Source: Gemmatimonadaceae bacterium (GTDB taxonomy: Bacteria > Gemmatimonadota > Gemmatimonadetes > Gemmatimonadales > Gemmatimonadaceae). From it: DNA of 45,802 bases. Of this stretch, positions 7,507 through 16,177 are shown in pieces. The translations under genes and the position numbers were made by a program. The notes below the pieces were generated by a model. That model had not been told where the DNA came from, did not search any database, and saw nothing but the letters and a program-made list of their open reading frames with translations. The stretch is taken from positions 1-45,802 of the forward strand of contig JACMPK010000054.1 of NCBI GenBank assembly GCA_014377535.1, given 5' to 3'. Numbering within the stretch: position 1 is the stretch's first letter; every line of letters starts with the position of its first letter.

Positions 7507-8046
7507 ATGATCATGCGTCAGCGTTGGACTGTGCTGCTGTCGTTCAGCCTTGTGGCGTGCGGCCCCGCGGCGGCGCCGAAGGCCGATGTCTTCAAGGCAC
7601 CGGAAGTCGGTGATGCGGCGCCTGCCTTTGCGGTGGCCACCATAGGCGGCGACAGCGCACGCATCGGTGGTGCGGCGCGGCAACCGGTGACACTGGTGAA
7701 CGTCTGGGCCACGTGGTGCGGCCCGTGCAAGGCGGAGTTTCCGGAACTGCAGGCGCTGCACACCACGTATGCATCGCGCGGCTTGCGTGTGCTGGCAATC
7801 TCGATCGATACCGATGGCGATACCGACGAGGCGGCCAGCGCCTCGTCGATGGGTGCAACCTTTCCCATCGGTCGTGATCCGGCAGACCAGGTGCGCGGGC
7901 AGTTCGCTGCCGTCGGCATACCGGAGAGCTGGCTCGTGTCGGCAGAGGGGAAGCTGCTCTGGCGTCACTCGGGTGCAATTCCGGCCGGTGATCCGGCGGT
8001 GCGTGCTGCGATCGAGGGTGCATTGTCGGCCGCTGGCGCGCAGTAA
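7507..8046 (+). CDS. TlpA-like thiol-disulfide oxidoreductase lipoprotein
   Basis: This is a 179-residue thioredoxin-fold protein of the TlpA/ResA type. It starts with a lipoprotein signal (RQRWTVLLSFSLVACG, lipobox Cys near residue 19). The redox motif is WCGPC within NVWATWCGPCKAEFPEL, and the cis-Pro segment is GIPESWLVS. Such proteins reduce periplasmic disulfides, often in cytochrome c or copper-centre maturation, which would fit the SCO1/PCuAC/CopCD genes nearby. ATG at 7507 or 7513 are both possible. It is divergent from the antitoxin and ends 126 bp before the histidine kinase. Confidence 0.9.
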   Translation: MIMRQRWTVLLSFSLVACGPAAAPKADVFKAPEVGDAAPAFAVATIGGDSARIGGAARQPVTLVNVWATWCGPCKAEFPELQALHTTYASRGLRVLAISIDTDGDTDEAASASSMGATFPIGRDPADQVRGQFAAVGIPESWLVSAEGKLLWRHSGAIPAGDPAVRAAIEGALSAAGAQ

Positions 8047-8172
8047 CGTCGCGAGGCACGCACGCCGCGTGGATGGCAGCGATGTCGCGCGCATGCATGC
8101 GATGCTGCAGGAGCACGCGTGACGACTCGGTACGCGCACGAGTAGCTTGCCGCGCATGCACGTATTCACGCC

Positions 8173-10131
8173 ATGACTGACCCGGGTTCGCCACGGAACA
8201 CGACCGCGGCATTCGATGCGATCGGCGTCCCGGGTCGCGACCTGTCTCGACTCCTTGCCGAAACGCTCGACGCATCGGTGGCAGTTCTCGACCGCACCGG
8301 CATCGTGACGTACGCGTCGAGCTATTGCGAGGAGCTGTTCGGCGTGACGCCGGATCGGTACGTCGGTGCGCACTTCGCGTCGCTCATGAGCGTGCGCGCC
8401 CGCCCGATTGCGACAGAGCTGCTGGAACAGATGACGCGGGGCGAGCGCCTGCCGATTGCGACATGGCTGCTCCGTCGCGACGACGGCTCACAGCTCTGGG
8501 TCGAGACGCGCGTGTCGATGATTCGTGATGCCGACGGCACGGTGACCGGCTACATCACCGTCACGCGCGACATGAGCGAGCGGCGGCTCGCGCAGCAGAT
8601 GTTGATGCGCACGCGCGCGAACTACGACGCGCTGGTGCGTCGCGCCGTCTACGGCGTGTACCGCGCCGTGCGCAACGTGCGCATCCTGGATGCCAATCCG
8701 GCGCTGCTGGAACTGCTCGGCTATGACACGCGTGAAGAGCTGATGGCGCTGGACCTGTCGGTGGATGTATACGCCGACAGGTCCAACCACGAGTGGCTCG
8801 TGCGCATGGCGCAGCGTGGCGAGCTGGATGACCTGGTCGAGGTGACGTGGCGTCGTCGTGACGGAGAGCTGATCGACGTGCGTCTCTCGCTGCGCATGGT
8901 AGAGGACGACGCGGGTGGATCGCCAGTGTTCGAGGGCATCGCGGAAGACGTCACGGAACGTCATCGCGGCGACGAGCACCTCAGGCGCAGTGAACGCATG
9001 GCATCACTGGAGCACATGCTGGCTGGTGTGGCGCACGAGCTGAACAATCCGCTTGCGGCCATCAGCGGATTTTCGCAACTGCTGCTTCGCGGCACGTGGC
9101 CTGTTGAGGATCGGAAGGCGCTGGAGACGATCGGTCGCGAGGCACGACGCGCAGAACGCGTCGTGCGCGACCTGCTGACCTTCGCGCGGCAAGGCAACGT
9201 CACGCGCAGCGAACTGGTGGACCTGCATGGCGTGATCCGTCACATCGTGGACACGCAGCATCATGCGCTGAGCACGCGCGGCGTTCGCGTGTTGATGATG
9301 CTCGCGCCAACGCCGGTGTACGTGCAGGGCGACACGGCGCGACTGGAACAGGTGATGCTCAACCTGGTGGCGAATGCGCGACAGGCGCTGGAGGCGGTGC
9401 GTGGCGAACGCGCGATGGTACAGGCGCCGCTGGAGTTGCGCATCACCACCGAGATCGATGCCGAGGCACACGTCACGGTGCGCGTCGCCGACAACGGTGC
9501 CGGCATTTCGCCCTCGCTGCTGGGCAGGATCTGGGACCCGTTCTTCACGACGAAAGAAGAGGGCGTGGGCACGGGGCTGGGATTGAGCGTGGTGCACAGC
9601 ATCGTGACCGAGCATGGCGGCGTGGTGGACGTGCACAGCGAGATGGGGCGCGGCACCGAGTTCACGGTGCGGCTGCCGACGGTCAACGCGCCGGACGTGG
9701 AGCCGCCGGTCGTGACGGTTGACATTGCGCTGCCCGGGCCGGAGAACACGCCGATCGGTCGCGCGCTGGACGTCCTCGTGGTGGACGACGAGGCGGCGAT
9801 CATCAGCTTCCTGACGCGGTTCCTCACTTCACGCGGGCACGCCGTCGTCGGCGCGAGTGACGGCATGCATGCGCTGCGCATCGCGGAGCAGGTCACATTC
9901 GACGTCGTAATCTGCGATCTCTACATGCCCGAGATGGACGGTGTGGAGCTGATCCGCCGCATGCGAATGCTTCCGACCTGCAGCGGCACGCGGTACGTGA
10001 TGAGCTCGGGCGACGGCCCCGGGTCGCTGATGATGGGTCGTGCCGCGGCACTCGACGCCGACGGGCTGCTGGCGAAGCCATACACGATCGATGAGCTGGT
10101 ACGCGTGGTGGAGGAGACGGTAAAGCGGTGA
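8173..10131 (+). CDS. Hybrid PAS sensor histidine kinase with receiver domain
   Basis: The 652-residue protein has no membrane segment and is probably cytosolic. Order of domains: PAS 1 (about 20-140), PAS 2 (about 150-265), HisKA with the phospho-acceptor in GVAHELNNPLAAISGF (His288), HATPase_c (N box NLVANARQAL, G1 DNGAGIS, G2 GTGLGLS), and a C-terminal receiver domain (VLVVDDEA, phospho-Asp582 in CDLYMPEMDG, Lys in LAKPY). The His, Asp and ATP-site residues are intact. It is an orphan: no response-regulator gene adjoins it, so signal may pass through its own receiver to a distant partner. The ATG at 8173 gives a natural N terminus. Confidence 0.95.
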   Translation: MTDPGSPRNTTAAFDAIGVPGRDLSRLLAETLDASVAVLDRTGIVTYASSYCEELFGVTPDRYVGAHFASLMSVRARPIATELLEQMTRGERLPIATWLLRRDDGSQLWVETRVSMIRDADGTVTGYITVTRDMSERRLAQQMLMRTRANYDALVRRAVYGVYRAVRNVRILDANPALLELLGYDTREELMALDLSVDVYADRSNHEWLVRMAQRGELDDLVEVTWRRRDGELIDVRLSLRMVEDDAGGSPVFEGIAEDVTERHRGDEHLRRSERMASLEHMLAGVAHELNNPLAAISGFSQLLLRGTWPVEDRKALETIGREARRAERVVRDLLTFARQGNVTRSELVDLHGVIRHIVDTQHHALSTRGVRVLMMLAPTPVYVQGDTARLEQVMLNLVANARQALEAVRGERAMVQAPLELRITTEIDAEAHVTVRVADNGAGISPSLLGRIWDPFFTTKEEGVGTGLGLSVVHSIVTEHGGVVDVHSEMGRGTEFTVRLPTVNAPDVEPPVVTVDIALPGPENTPIGRALDVLVVDDEAAIISFLTRFLTSRGHAVVGASDGMHALRIAEQVTFDVVICDLYMPEMDGVELIRRMRMLPTCSGTRYVMSSGDGPGSLMMGRAAALDADGLLAKPYTIDELVRVVEETVKR

Positions 10132-10253
10132 TTTCGCGAACGGCGTCGCCTGTCGTGCGACGTCGCCAGTCACACCTGCTTGCCGACGGTGTTATTGTAA
10201 TGACAGCCGGTGCACGAGCCCCGGTCTCTCGTTGTACGAGGAGCTTTCGCCCG

Positions 10254-10481
10254 ATGGCCAGCCCGACAGAAGGACGTCACGTCCCGATCAATCCGACCAG
10301 AGAAGGGTGGCCCTACGCCATCGCGACGACGCTTCTGGCCGTCGCGCTCTACTTCGGTGCGTGGAGCATTCACAAGGCGACGTATCGCGATCCCACGGAT
10401 CCGATGTTCGAGGCCAAGGGAGCGCTGCCACACACGTCGACCGTGAAGCCGGCACCGGCAGCACCGGCCGCAGCGCACTAG
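10254..10481 (+). CDS. Small single-pass membrane protein
   Basis: This 75-residue protein has one transmembrane helix (residues about 19-38, YAIATTLLAVALYFGAWSIH) preceded by a polar N terminus and followed by a Pro/Ala-rich tail. ATG at 10254 is preceded by GAGGAG, a good ribosome-binding site at suitable spacing, which supports a real gene. It lies 122 bp after the histidine kinase and just before a GC-rich hairpin. I do not recognise a family. Confidence 0.6.
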   Translation: MASPTEGRHVPINPTREGWPYAIATTLLAVALYFGAWSIHKATYRDPTDPMFEAKGALPHTSTVKPAPAAPAAAH

Positions 10482-10507
10482 ATCCGACAGCAGTTCGGGC
10501 AGCATGA

Positions 10508-10541
10508 GGCGGGGGCGTACCGGTGACGGGTCGCCCCCGCC
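10508..10541 (+). terminator. GC-rich hairpin after small membrane protein
   Basis: GGCGGGGGCG at 10508-10517 pairs perfectly with CGCCCCCGCC at 10532-10541 around a 14-nt loop, 26 bp after the stop codon. There is no T tract (TTGCATGTG follows), so it may be a weak terminator or a 3'-end stabiliser. Confidence 0.6.
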
Positions 10542-10592
10542 TTGCATGTGTGACAGTGCGCAGCCGGGGAGTTGGCAGGAGCCTAGCCGTGA

Positions 10593-11363
10593 ATGAGTTT
10601 GCACTGCATGACGATGAACAGTTCCCCACTGCTCGAGCATGGCGACGCGCACCCAGCACTGCCCGGTCTGGCGATCACCGGGATGACGCCGGGTGAGGAA
10701 ACCGCGGTCACGGCGGCGATGCTGATCGTGATGCTGGCAGCCGACGGGGAGAACGTGGCGGCGCTGGTACCGGTGGAAACGGGGATAGACGATCCATGCG
10801 AGGCGGGCAGTCAGGGCTCGTTGATCCGCTGGGCCGCCGGCCACCTGGATGATCCGCGACAGGTCACGCCATTCGCGCTGGAAGCGAACCGCTCGGCAAT
10901 GCACGCGGCCGATGCATCGGGTACGCTGCTGCATGGCGCTGCCTTCGACCTGGCGCACGAAACGCTCGCCGAAGGTCGCACGATGATGATCGTGGTGGAT
11001 GCAATCGGACCGATGGACCCGATCACACCATCGCTCACGATGTTGGATCTGCTTGCACGCTGGGCGCTGCCGGCGATCATCGTGGAACCGGTGAGCCGAT
11101 GGGCCGTTGGTCATGTGAGGCTTGTAGCTCTGGCCATGCTGTCGCGAGACATTCACGTTGCTGGCGTCGTCTTGACACCCTCAGAGACATCCGAGACGGA
11201 CCTTGACGGCGCTCCCGAAGCGATCATGGAAACGCTCGCGGCCATGCTCGATTGCCCGGTCGTGATCAGGCCGCCAATCATCCTGACGCACGACCGCACC
11301 ATTTTGCTCGAAGCGGCACGCGCATGCGGCCTGCAGAAACTCGTGCCGCGGCGAGCCCCCTGA
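10593..11363 (+). CDS. BioD-like (dethiobiotin synthase fold) protein with degenerate P-loop
   Basis: This 256-residue protein has the overall layout of dethiobiotin synthase: an N-terminal strand and P-loop position ([19 protein letters not shown]), an AALVPVETG segment where BioD has a KPVQTG-type motif, [16 protein letters not shown], and HVAGVVLTP. The catalytic elements are altered. The Walker A GKT is replaced by EET (residues 35-37) and is one residue short, the substrate Lys of KPVQTG is Val, and the GAGG-type loop reads DAIGP. It should not bind ATP normally. It may be a diverged regulatory or structural paralogue, or a decaying gene, although the frame is intact. It is followed by pdxH. 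Confidence 0.65.
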   Translation: MSLHCMTMNSSPLLEHGDAHPALPGLAITGMTPGEETAVTAAMLIVMLAADGENVAALVPVETGIDDPCEAGSQGSLIRWAAGHLDDPRQVTPFALEANRSAMHAADASGTLLHGAAFDLAHETLAEGRTMMIVVDAIGPMDPITPSLTMLDLLARWALPAIIVEPVSRWAVGHVRLVALAMLSRDIHVAGVVLTPSETSETDLDGAPEAIMETLAAMLDCPVVIRPPIILTHDRTILLEAARACGLQKLVPRRAP

Positions 11364-11427
11364 ATCCTGTTCGCGCTCGCTCGGACCAGCCATCCGCGCG
11401 CTCCTGCCTCCTCGCATCACCGAGAGC

Positions 11428-12069
11428 ATGACCTCGATAGCCGACCTGCGGCGCGACTACGCGCTCGCGTCCCTCGATGCCTCCGACGTGGTGGCCGACC
11501 CCATTGCGCAGTTCAGCGCCTGGTTCGCCAACGCCACCGACGCCAAGATCGCCGAACCGAATGCCATGACGCTGGCGACGCTCGGGCCCGACGGCGCCCC
11601 GGACGCGCGCATCGTGCTGCTGAAGGGCGTGGATGCGCGCGGTTTCACCTTCTTCACCGATTACCGGAGCCAGAAGGGGCGCGACCTGCTCGCACACCCA
11701 CGCGCCGCGCTGGTGTTCTTCTGGCAGGAGCTGGAGCGACAGGTCCGCATTCGCGGCACCGTGGCGCAGCTCAGTGCGACGGAGTCGGCGGCCTACTACG
11801 ACTCGCGACCGCGCGGCAGCCGCATCGGGGCGTGGGCCAGTGAACAGAGCAGCGTGATCACCGACCGCAGCGTGCTCGAAGCGCGCGTGCGCGAGGTGGA
11901 GTCGCGCTTTCCCGACGACACCGCCCCTTCGCTGCCGCCGCACTGGGGCGGTTATCTGGTGGAGCCGACGCACGTGGAGTTCTGGCAGGGTCGCCAGAGC
12001 CGTCTGCACGACCGGATCCGGTACCGCCGCGAGGAGTCGGCGTGGATCGTCGAACGACTCTCGCCCTGA
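11428..12069 (+). CDS. pdxH: Pyridoxamine 5'-phosphate oxidase
   Basis: PdxH is an FMN enzyme that oxidises pyridoxine or pyridoxamine 5'-phosphate to pyridoxal 5'-phosphate. The 213-residue product is full length. Recognisable blocks are [23 protein letters not shown] split across the FMN-binding strand, [46 protein letters not shown], and the C-terminal [15 protein letters not shown]. All are strongly conserved family motifs including the phosphate-binding Arg/Lys residues. The ATG at 11428 begins the natural N terminus. The BioD-like gene lies 64 bp upstream. The 285 bp after pdxH hold no recognisable feature. Confidence 0.96.
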   Translation: MTSIADLRRDYALASLDASDVVADPIAQFSAWFANATDAKIAEPNAMTLATLGPDGAPDARIVLLKGVDARGFTFFTDYRSQKGRDLLAHPRAALVFFWQELERQVRIRGTVAQLSATESAAYYDSRPRGSRIGAWASEQSSVITDRSVLEARVREVESRFPDDTAPSLPPHWGGYLVEPTHVEFWQGRQSRLHDRIRYRREESAWIVERLSP

Positions 12070-12354
12070 CCGACAGGACGTCTGGTCCCCCTCTGGCGCA
12101 GCAGCCACGGCATTCACGCATGCGGGATCATTGCTGCACGCGCAAATGCCGGCAGGTCGGCTACCTGTCGAGTAGCCACTGAAGATTGCAGGGGTGCGTG
12201 GTGACGATGCTGTTCGCCGTTCAGGGCGATTCTGCGCGGCGGAGCCGTCGTTCTGCGTGAAACCTGTTGCCGGTGCGTCGACGTTGCCGATGCCTCGACA
12301 GCTGCTCCACGCAGACGGCTGAAACCGCGAGCATCCGTCGTCCATTCGACACGC

Positions 12355-13101
12355 ATGACTCCTCCTGTGCATCTCATCCTCGGCGCCACTGGTGGCGTCG
12401 GGTCCACGCTCGCCCGTCAGCTCGCCGCATCAGGTGCGCAGCTCGTGCTCGCGGCCCGCAACGCCGATGCGCTGGCTGCACTCGCCACTGAACTCGGTGC
12501 CACCAGTGTCGTGGTCGATGCCACCATTCCGGCCGACATCGATCGTGCGGTGGAGACCACCGTGCAGACATTCGGTCGCATCGACGGCGCGACGAACTGC
12601 GTCGGCTCGTTGCTGCTGAAGCCCGCGCACCTGACACGTCCCGAGGAGTTCGAGGAGGTGCTCAGCGTGAACCTCAAGTCGGCGTTCTCGCTGGTGCGCG
12701 CCGCGAGCCGCGCGATGATGAGCAACACCGAGCCGACCGGCGGCAGTATCGTGCTCGTCGCATCCGCCGCCGCCCGCATCGGGCTCGCGAATCACGAGGC
12801 GATTGCGGCCGCGAAGGGTGGCATCATGAGCCTGACGCTGTCCGCGGCGGCGAGCTATGCGGCGAAGCAGGTGCGCGTGAACTGCGTGGCTCCAGGACTC
12901 GTGCGCACGCCACTGACGGCGCGTATCACGGGCAGTGCCGCCGGTGAGCAGTCGTCACTGGCCATGCATGCACTGGGACGACTGGGCGAGCCGGGCGACG
13001 TGGCGCGCGCGATCGCATTCCTGATGGATCCGCAGAACAGCTGGATCACCGGGCAGACCCTTGGCGTGGACGGCGGGCTGGGTACGCTCCGCAGTCGGTG
13101 A
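12355..13101 (+). CDS. SDR-family protein lacking the catalytic Tyr
   Basis: This 248-residue classical short-chain dehydrogenase/reductase has a Rossmann fold with GATGGVGSTLA at residues 10-20 (TGxxxGxG variant), NCVG at 81-84, SVNLKSAF with the structural Asn106, and the Ser137 position in VLVASAAA. The active-site YxxxK motif reads IAAAK: Ile150 replaces the catalytic Tyr while Lys154 remains. The C-terminal PGLVRTPL and SWITGQTLGVDGGLG are typical. Ordinary dehydrogenase chemistry is therefore unlikely. It may bind cofactor or ligand, or use altered chemistry as some enoyl reductases do. The 285 bp upstream show no clear promoter. A hairpin lies between it and the convergent gene. Confidence 0.85.
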   Translation: MTPPVHLILGATGGVGSTLARQLAASGAQLVLAARNADALAALATELGATSVVVDATIPADIDRAVETTVQTFGRIDGATNCVGSLLLKPAHLTRPEEFEEVLSVNLKSAFSLVRAASRAMMSNTEPTGGSIVLVASAAARIGLANHEAIAAAKGGIMSLTLSAAASYAAKQVRVNCVAPGLVRTPLTARITGSAAGEQSSLAMHALGRLGEPGDVARAIAFLMDPQNSWITGQTLGVDGGLGTLRSR

Positions 13102-13113
13102 CCGATGTTCGTC

Positions 13114-13144
13114 GTCGGCCTGCGGCACGCTGCTACAGGCCGAC
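13114..13144. terminator. Bidirectional terminator-like hairpin
   Basis: GTCGGCCTG at 13114-13122 and CAGGCCGAC at 13136-13144 form a perfect 9-bp stem with a 13-nt loop, located between the convergent SDR gene and the membrane-protein gene. Its right arm lies just inside the end of the minus-strand gene. No T tract is present on either side. Confidence 0.55.
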
Positions 13145-13498
13145 CACCCGGTGCGCTCGGGCGGAGGCATACCAGTGACGGGCGGCGTGCGTGAGCATGC
13201 CGGCAACGCCGCCGACGATCGCGACCAGCCCCGCAATTTCCGCCACTGCGTCATCGACATGTGGCCAGGTCAGCATGGCACCCATCTGCAGCGGCAGCGT
13301 GGCGATGAGCGCGCAGGTGATGAGCATGCTGCGCGCACCGCGCTTCGTGCGCCAGGTGGCCCACGCGCCGACCGGCAGCAGCAGGAAGAGCACGCCGACC
13401 AGCGGACCTCCGCCAACGGTCGCCATTATCGCCAGACACGATCCGGTGACGGCGATTGCACCCAGCGACAGCTTGACGATCGGAGGCGCGTGCGTCAT
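13133..13498 (-). CDS. Four-helix integral membrane protein
   Basis: This 121-residue hydrophobic protein has four predicted membrane helices (around LSLGAIAVTGSCLAIMATVG, LVGVLFLLLPVGAWATW, MLITCALIATLPLQMGAML, and EIAGLVAIVGGVAGML), with basic loops. The ATG overlaps the stop of the upstream TPR gene (ATGA), so it is translationally coupled to it and may work with that periplasmic protein. No family is recognised. Confidence 0.65.
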   Translation of the reverse strand: MTHAPPIVKLSLGAIAVTGSCLAIMATVGGGPLVGVLFLLLPVGAWATWRTKRGARSMLITCALIATLPLQMGAMLTWPHVDDAVAEIAGLVAIVGGVAGMLTHAARHWYASARAHRVVGL

Positions 13499-14466
13499 TT
13501 CAACCGGTCGAGCGCGAATTGCGCATCGCGCATCTGCGGGCTGAGTCGAAGCGCAGCCTGAAACTCCACCCGTGCATCGTCCTTGCGACCCGCGCGCTCG
13601 AAGATCATCCCGAGCCGATGGTGCGCGTTCGCGAACGGCGGGTCGCTGGGGCTGCGCTGTCCGCGCAGGTACTGCCGCAGCGCCTGTTCGCCGCGTTCGC
13701 GCTGCTGGCCCGTGACCGCCGCCGTGCGCCCGAGCGCGAAGAGCGCGAACATGCGGTTCGTACCGCGCGCCTGCCAGCGCGTGACAGTCGCGAAGGCGTC
13801 CGGTGCGCGTTGCCCGTCCGCCTGCATGGCGGAGAGGTTGGCCCAGCCAAGCACGCTGTCCGGAAATTGTGTCGTGGCGCGGAGCAACAGCCTCTCTGCA
13901 GCGGGCTGGTTACGCGCGGCGGTGGCCACAGCGATTTCCGCGGCGAGTCCACGGTACGGCACCAGCCTGCCGATGGCGAGCGCCTGCTCGGCGGCCTTCG
14001 CCTTGTCGCCGCCGATCGTGGACGGTGCCTCGAGCTGAAACTGCATCAGCCCTTCACGCGCATCGATGTTGGTGCCATCCAGCTCGATTGCCTTTGCATA
14101 CGCATCGCGGATCATCGGCGCGAGTTTGAGGCGCGCAGCCAGCGGCGCCATGCGCGCACGCTGTCCGGCAATGTTGCCGATCCAGAGGAACGCTGCGCTA
14201 CTGCTCGGATTGCCCTTCGCCGCCGCATCGAAGTGCGCGGCCGCGCTATCCCAGCGAGATGCAAGGACATCGGCGCAGCCTGCAGCGAAGTGACCGGCAG
14301 GCGTGGTCCTGCCTGATGCGTAGAGCTTCTGCATGGCGGCCCGGTCGACGGCGCTGCCGGTGATCGCACGCTCGCAGCTGCGCGCGTCGGCCATGGTCTG
14401 TGCGCGGACCGGTGCGACGGCGAGCGTAGCAAGGGCGAACAGCGGCAATGCGAGACGTGCGTGCAT
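13495..14466 (-). CDS. Secreted TPR-repeat protein
   Basis: The 323-residue product has a signal peptide (MHARLALPLFALATLAVAPVRAQ) followed by tetratricopeptide-like helical repeats across most of the length. The clearest repeats are near the C terminus (ANAHHRLGMIFERAGRKDDA, then FQAALRLSP). TPR proteins act as protein-binding scaffolds, here in the periplasm. The start chosen at 14466 begins exactly at the signal; a longer in-frame ORF reaches 14544 but adds a Cys-rich leader that does not look like a signal. Its stop overlaps the membrane-protein start downstream. Partner and process are unknown. Confidence 0.78.
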   Translation of the reverse strand: MHARLALPLFALATLAVAPVRAQTMADARSCERAITGSAVDRAAMQKLYASGRTTPAGHFAAGCADVLASRWDSAAAHFDAAAKGNPSSSAAFLWIGNIAGQRARMAPLAARLKLAPMIRDAYAKAIELDGTNIDAREGLMQFQLEAPSTIGGDKAKAAEQALAIGRLVPYRGLAAEIAVATAARNQPAAERLLLRATTQFPDSVLGWANLSAMQADGQRAPDAFATVTRWQARGTNRMFALFALGRTAAVTGQQRERGEQALRQYLRGQRSPSDPPFANAHHRLGMIFERAGRKDDARVEFQAALRLSPQMRDAQFALDRLK

Positions 14467-14546
14467 CGGGACAGGACCAGTGACAGGAACGCGCGAGCAG
14501 CATGCCGGCGCACAAATGTGAAGCGACCGTGCCGCGATGCGCATGC

Positions 14547-15119
14547 CTACCGGCCGCGCATCACCGGCATCCAGCGGGCAATTATTTCACGGCCGGGATA
14601 GCCGGGCACCGTCTCGACGATCCGACCCGAGCTGTCCGTGCGAGCGAAGACCGGCGTGCCCGGAATGCGGAAGGTGAGCAGCACCTGATCGCTGTCGCCA
14701 TCGGGGCCGCCGCTGAAGGCGCCACGCACACCCATGGCGGTAAGCATCACACGCCCCGCCGCGGCACCTTCCAGTGTGACGACGCGCAGCATCGGGACAC
14801 CGTCACTGCCCTGCAGGCCGGCAATGTCCTTGAGGGCCTGCCGGCAGAACGAGCAGGTCTTCGAGTTCACCATCAGGATCGCCGGACGGCCACGCGGCGT
14901 GAGCGGCACGCGCTGGTTTGCCGAGTCACGGACCAGCAGGCCCGTCACGGCGGCACGGGCCTGACCCACGGCTGGATCCTCGGCGGCGAGCGGTGGCGAC
15001 GCGGTGCGGTCCACGGCCACGCGTCCAAGCAGCGCGAGTCCGAGTGCGCCAGCGATCATCCACGCCAGCATCTCGCGGCGGGCGACCTTCGCTGGCGCTG
15101 GCGTCGGCAGGTTGGTCAC
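14547..15119 (-). CDS. Membrane-anchored thioredoxin-like protein
   Basis: This 190-residue protein has an N-terminal membrane anchor (MLAWMIAGALGLALLGRVAV) and an extracytoplasmic thioredoxin-like domain. ILMVNSKTCSFCRQALKDI gives a CSFC redox motif in the usual place after a beta strand, and FRIPGTPVFART is the cis-Pro loop (IPGTP). It is probably a thiol-disulfide exchange or cytochrome-maturation protein. GTG at 15119 lies 2 bp after the rsgA stop, so it is co-transcribed with rsgA. The longer upstream reading frame is antisense-like and overlaps rsgA, so it was not used. Confidence 0.75.
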   Translation of the reverse strand: MTNLPTPAPAKVARREMLAWMIAGALGLALLGRVAVDRTASPPLAAEDPAVGQARAAVTGLLVRDSANQRVPLTPRGRPAILMVNSKTCSFCRQALKDIAGLQGSDGVPMLRVVTLEGAAAGRVMLTAMGVRGAFSGGPDGDSDQVLLTFRIPGTPVFARTDSSGRIVETVPGYPGREIIARWMPVMRGR

Positions 15120-15121
15120 GC

Positions 15122-16177
15122 CTACTCCCAGCTTTCGGCTTCTGCCGCGAGCTCGTCGAGCAGCTTCACGTAGGTGTCGTAGCGGACGGCCGAGATGTCG
15201 TCGCGCGCGAGTGCATCGCGGATCGCGCAGCCTGGCTCGACGACGTGGATGCAGTCGGCGAAGCGGCACTCGCCCAGGTACGGCCTGAACTCCGGGAAGT
15301 AGCCGTCGAGGTGCTCGGCGGTCAGGCCCCACATGCCGATCTCGCGCAATCCCGGCGTATCCACCACGTAGCCGCCGTTTGGCAGCGGATGCAGCAGTGC
15401 ACCCACGGTCGTGTGCCGGCCCTTGTTCACGCTCTGGCTGATCTCGCCGACGCGCAGGTCGAGGCCCGTGAACATGGCGTTCATCAGGCTGCTCTTGCCC
15501 ACGCCACTGGGTCCGCTGAGCACCGACGTGCGGCCTTCGAGCACGCTGCGCAGCGCCTCGAGTCCGCGGCCCGTTTCGGTGCTGGTGACATGAACCGGAT
15601 ATCCTGCGCGTTCGTAGTCGGCAAATCGGATGCGCACACTTTCCGGCGACACGAGATCCGACTTGTTGATCACGACGCGTGCGGCGATGTCGTTCGCCTC
15701 GGCGATGATCAGGAAGCGGTCGATCATGCGCGGATGCGGTTCCGGATTTGCGGCGGCAAAGACGATCAGCACCTGATCGACATTGGCGGCCACGATGCGC
15801 TGACCATACCCGCCACCGGGCGCGCGGCGTGCCAGCTGCGAACGGCGCGGCAGGATCGCGCTGATCGCCCAGGTGGCGGTGGCTTCGTCGTGCTGGATCG
15901 CGACCTCGTCGCCAACGGCCAGCTTCAGGGTCGGTGCCTCGTTCTCCTCGTTGCGATCATCGCGCTTGTCCGCGCGCGACTTCACGCTGGCGCGCGCGCG
16001 GCCGCCATCGCGATCGGCGCGCGCCTGCTTGCCCTTGGCGTCATCGTACCGCTTGAGACGTCCGCGAAGCGCCGCATCGACGATGAGGCCATCGGTGCGC
16101 CGCACACGCCAGACACCGCCGGTGCCACTGAGCACGCGGCCGAGGATCTCGGTCTCCGCTGCCACTGGCTCCGTCAC
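15122..16177 (-). CDS. rsgA: Ribosome small-subunit-dependent GTPase A
   Basis: RsgA is a circularly permuted GTPase that checks late 30S subunit maturation. The 351-residue product shows the permuted motif order: G4 (INKSD), G5-like (TSTETG), then G1 (GPSGVGKSS), and G3 (DTPG). The C-terminal zinc finger has CRFADCIHVVEPGC (Cys, Cys, His, Cys ligands). The N-terminal OB-fold is interrupted by an Arg/Lys/Asp/Glu-rich insertion at about residues 45-82, which is longer than usual. The gene overlaps the preceding hypothetical gene by 4 bp and is followed at 2 bp by the thioredoxin-like gene. Confidence 0.96.
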   Translation of the reverse strand: MTEPVAAETEILGRVLSGTGGVWRVRRTDGLIVDAALRGRLKRYDDAKGKQARADRDGGRARASVKSRADKRDDRNEENEAPTLKLAVGDEVAIQHDEATATWAISAILPRRSQLARRAPGGGYGQRIVAANVDQVLIVFAAANPEPHPRMIDRFLIIAEANDIAARVVINKSDLVSPESVRIRFADYERAGYPVHVTSTETGRGLEALRSVLEGRTSVLSGPSGVGKSSLMNAMFTGLDLRVGEISQSVNKGRHTTVGALLHPLPNGGYVVDTPGLREIGMWGLTAEHLDGYFPEFRPYLGECRFADCIHVVEPGCAIRDALARDDISAVRYDTYVKLLDELAAEAESWE

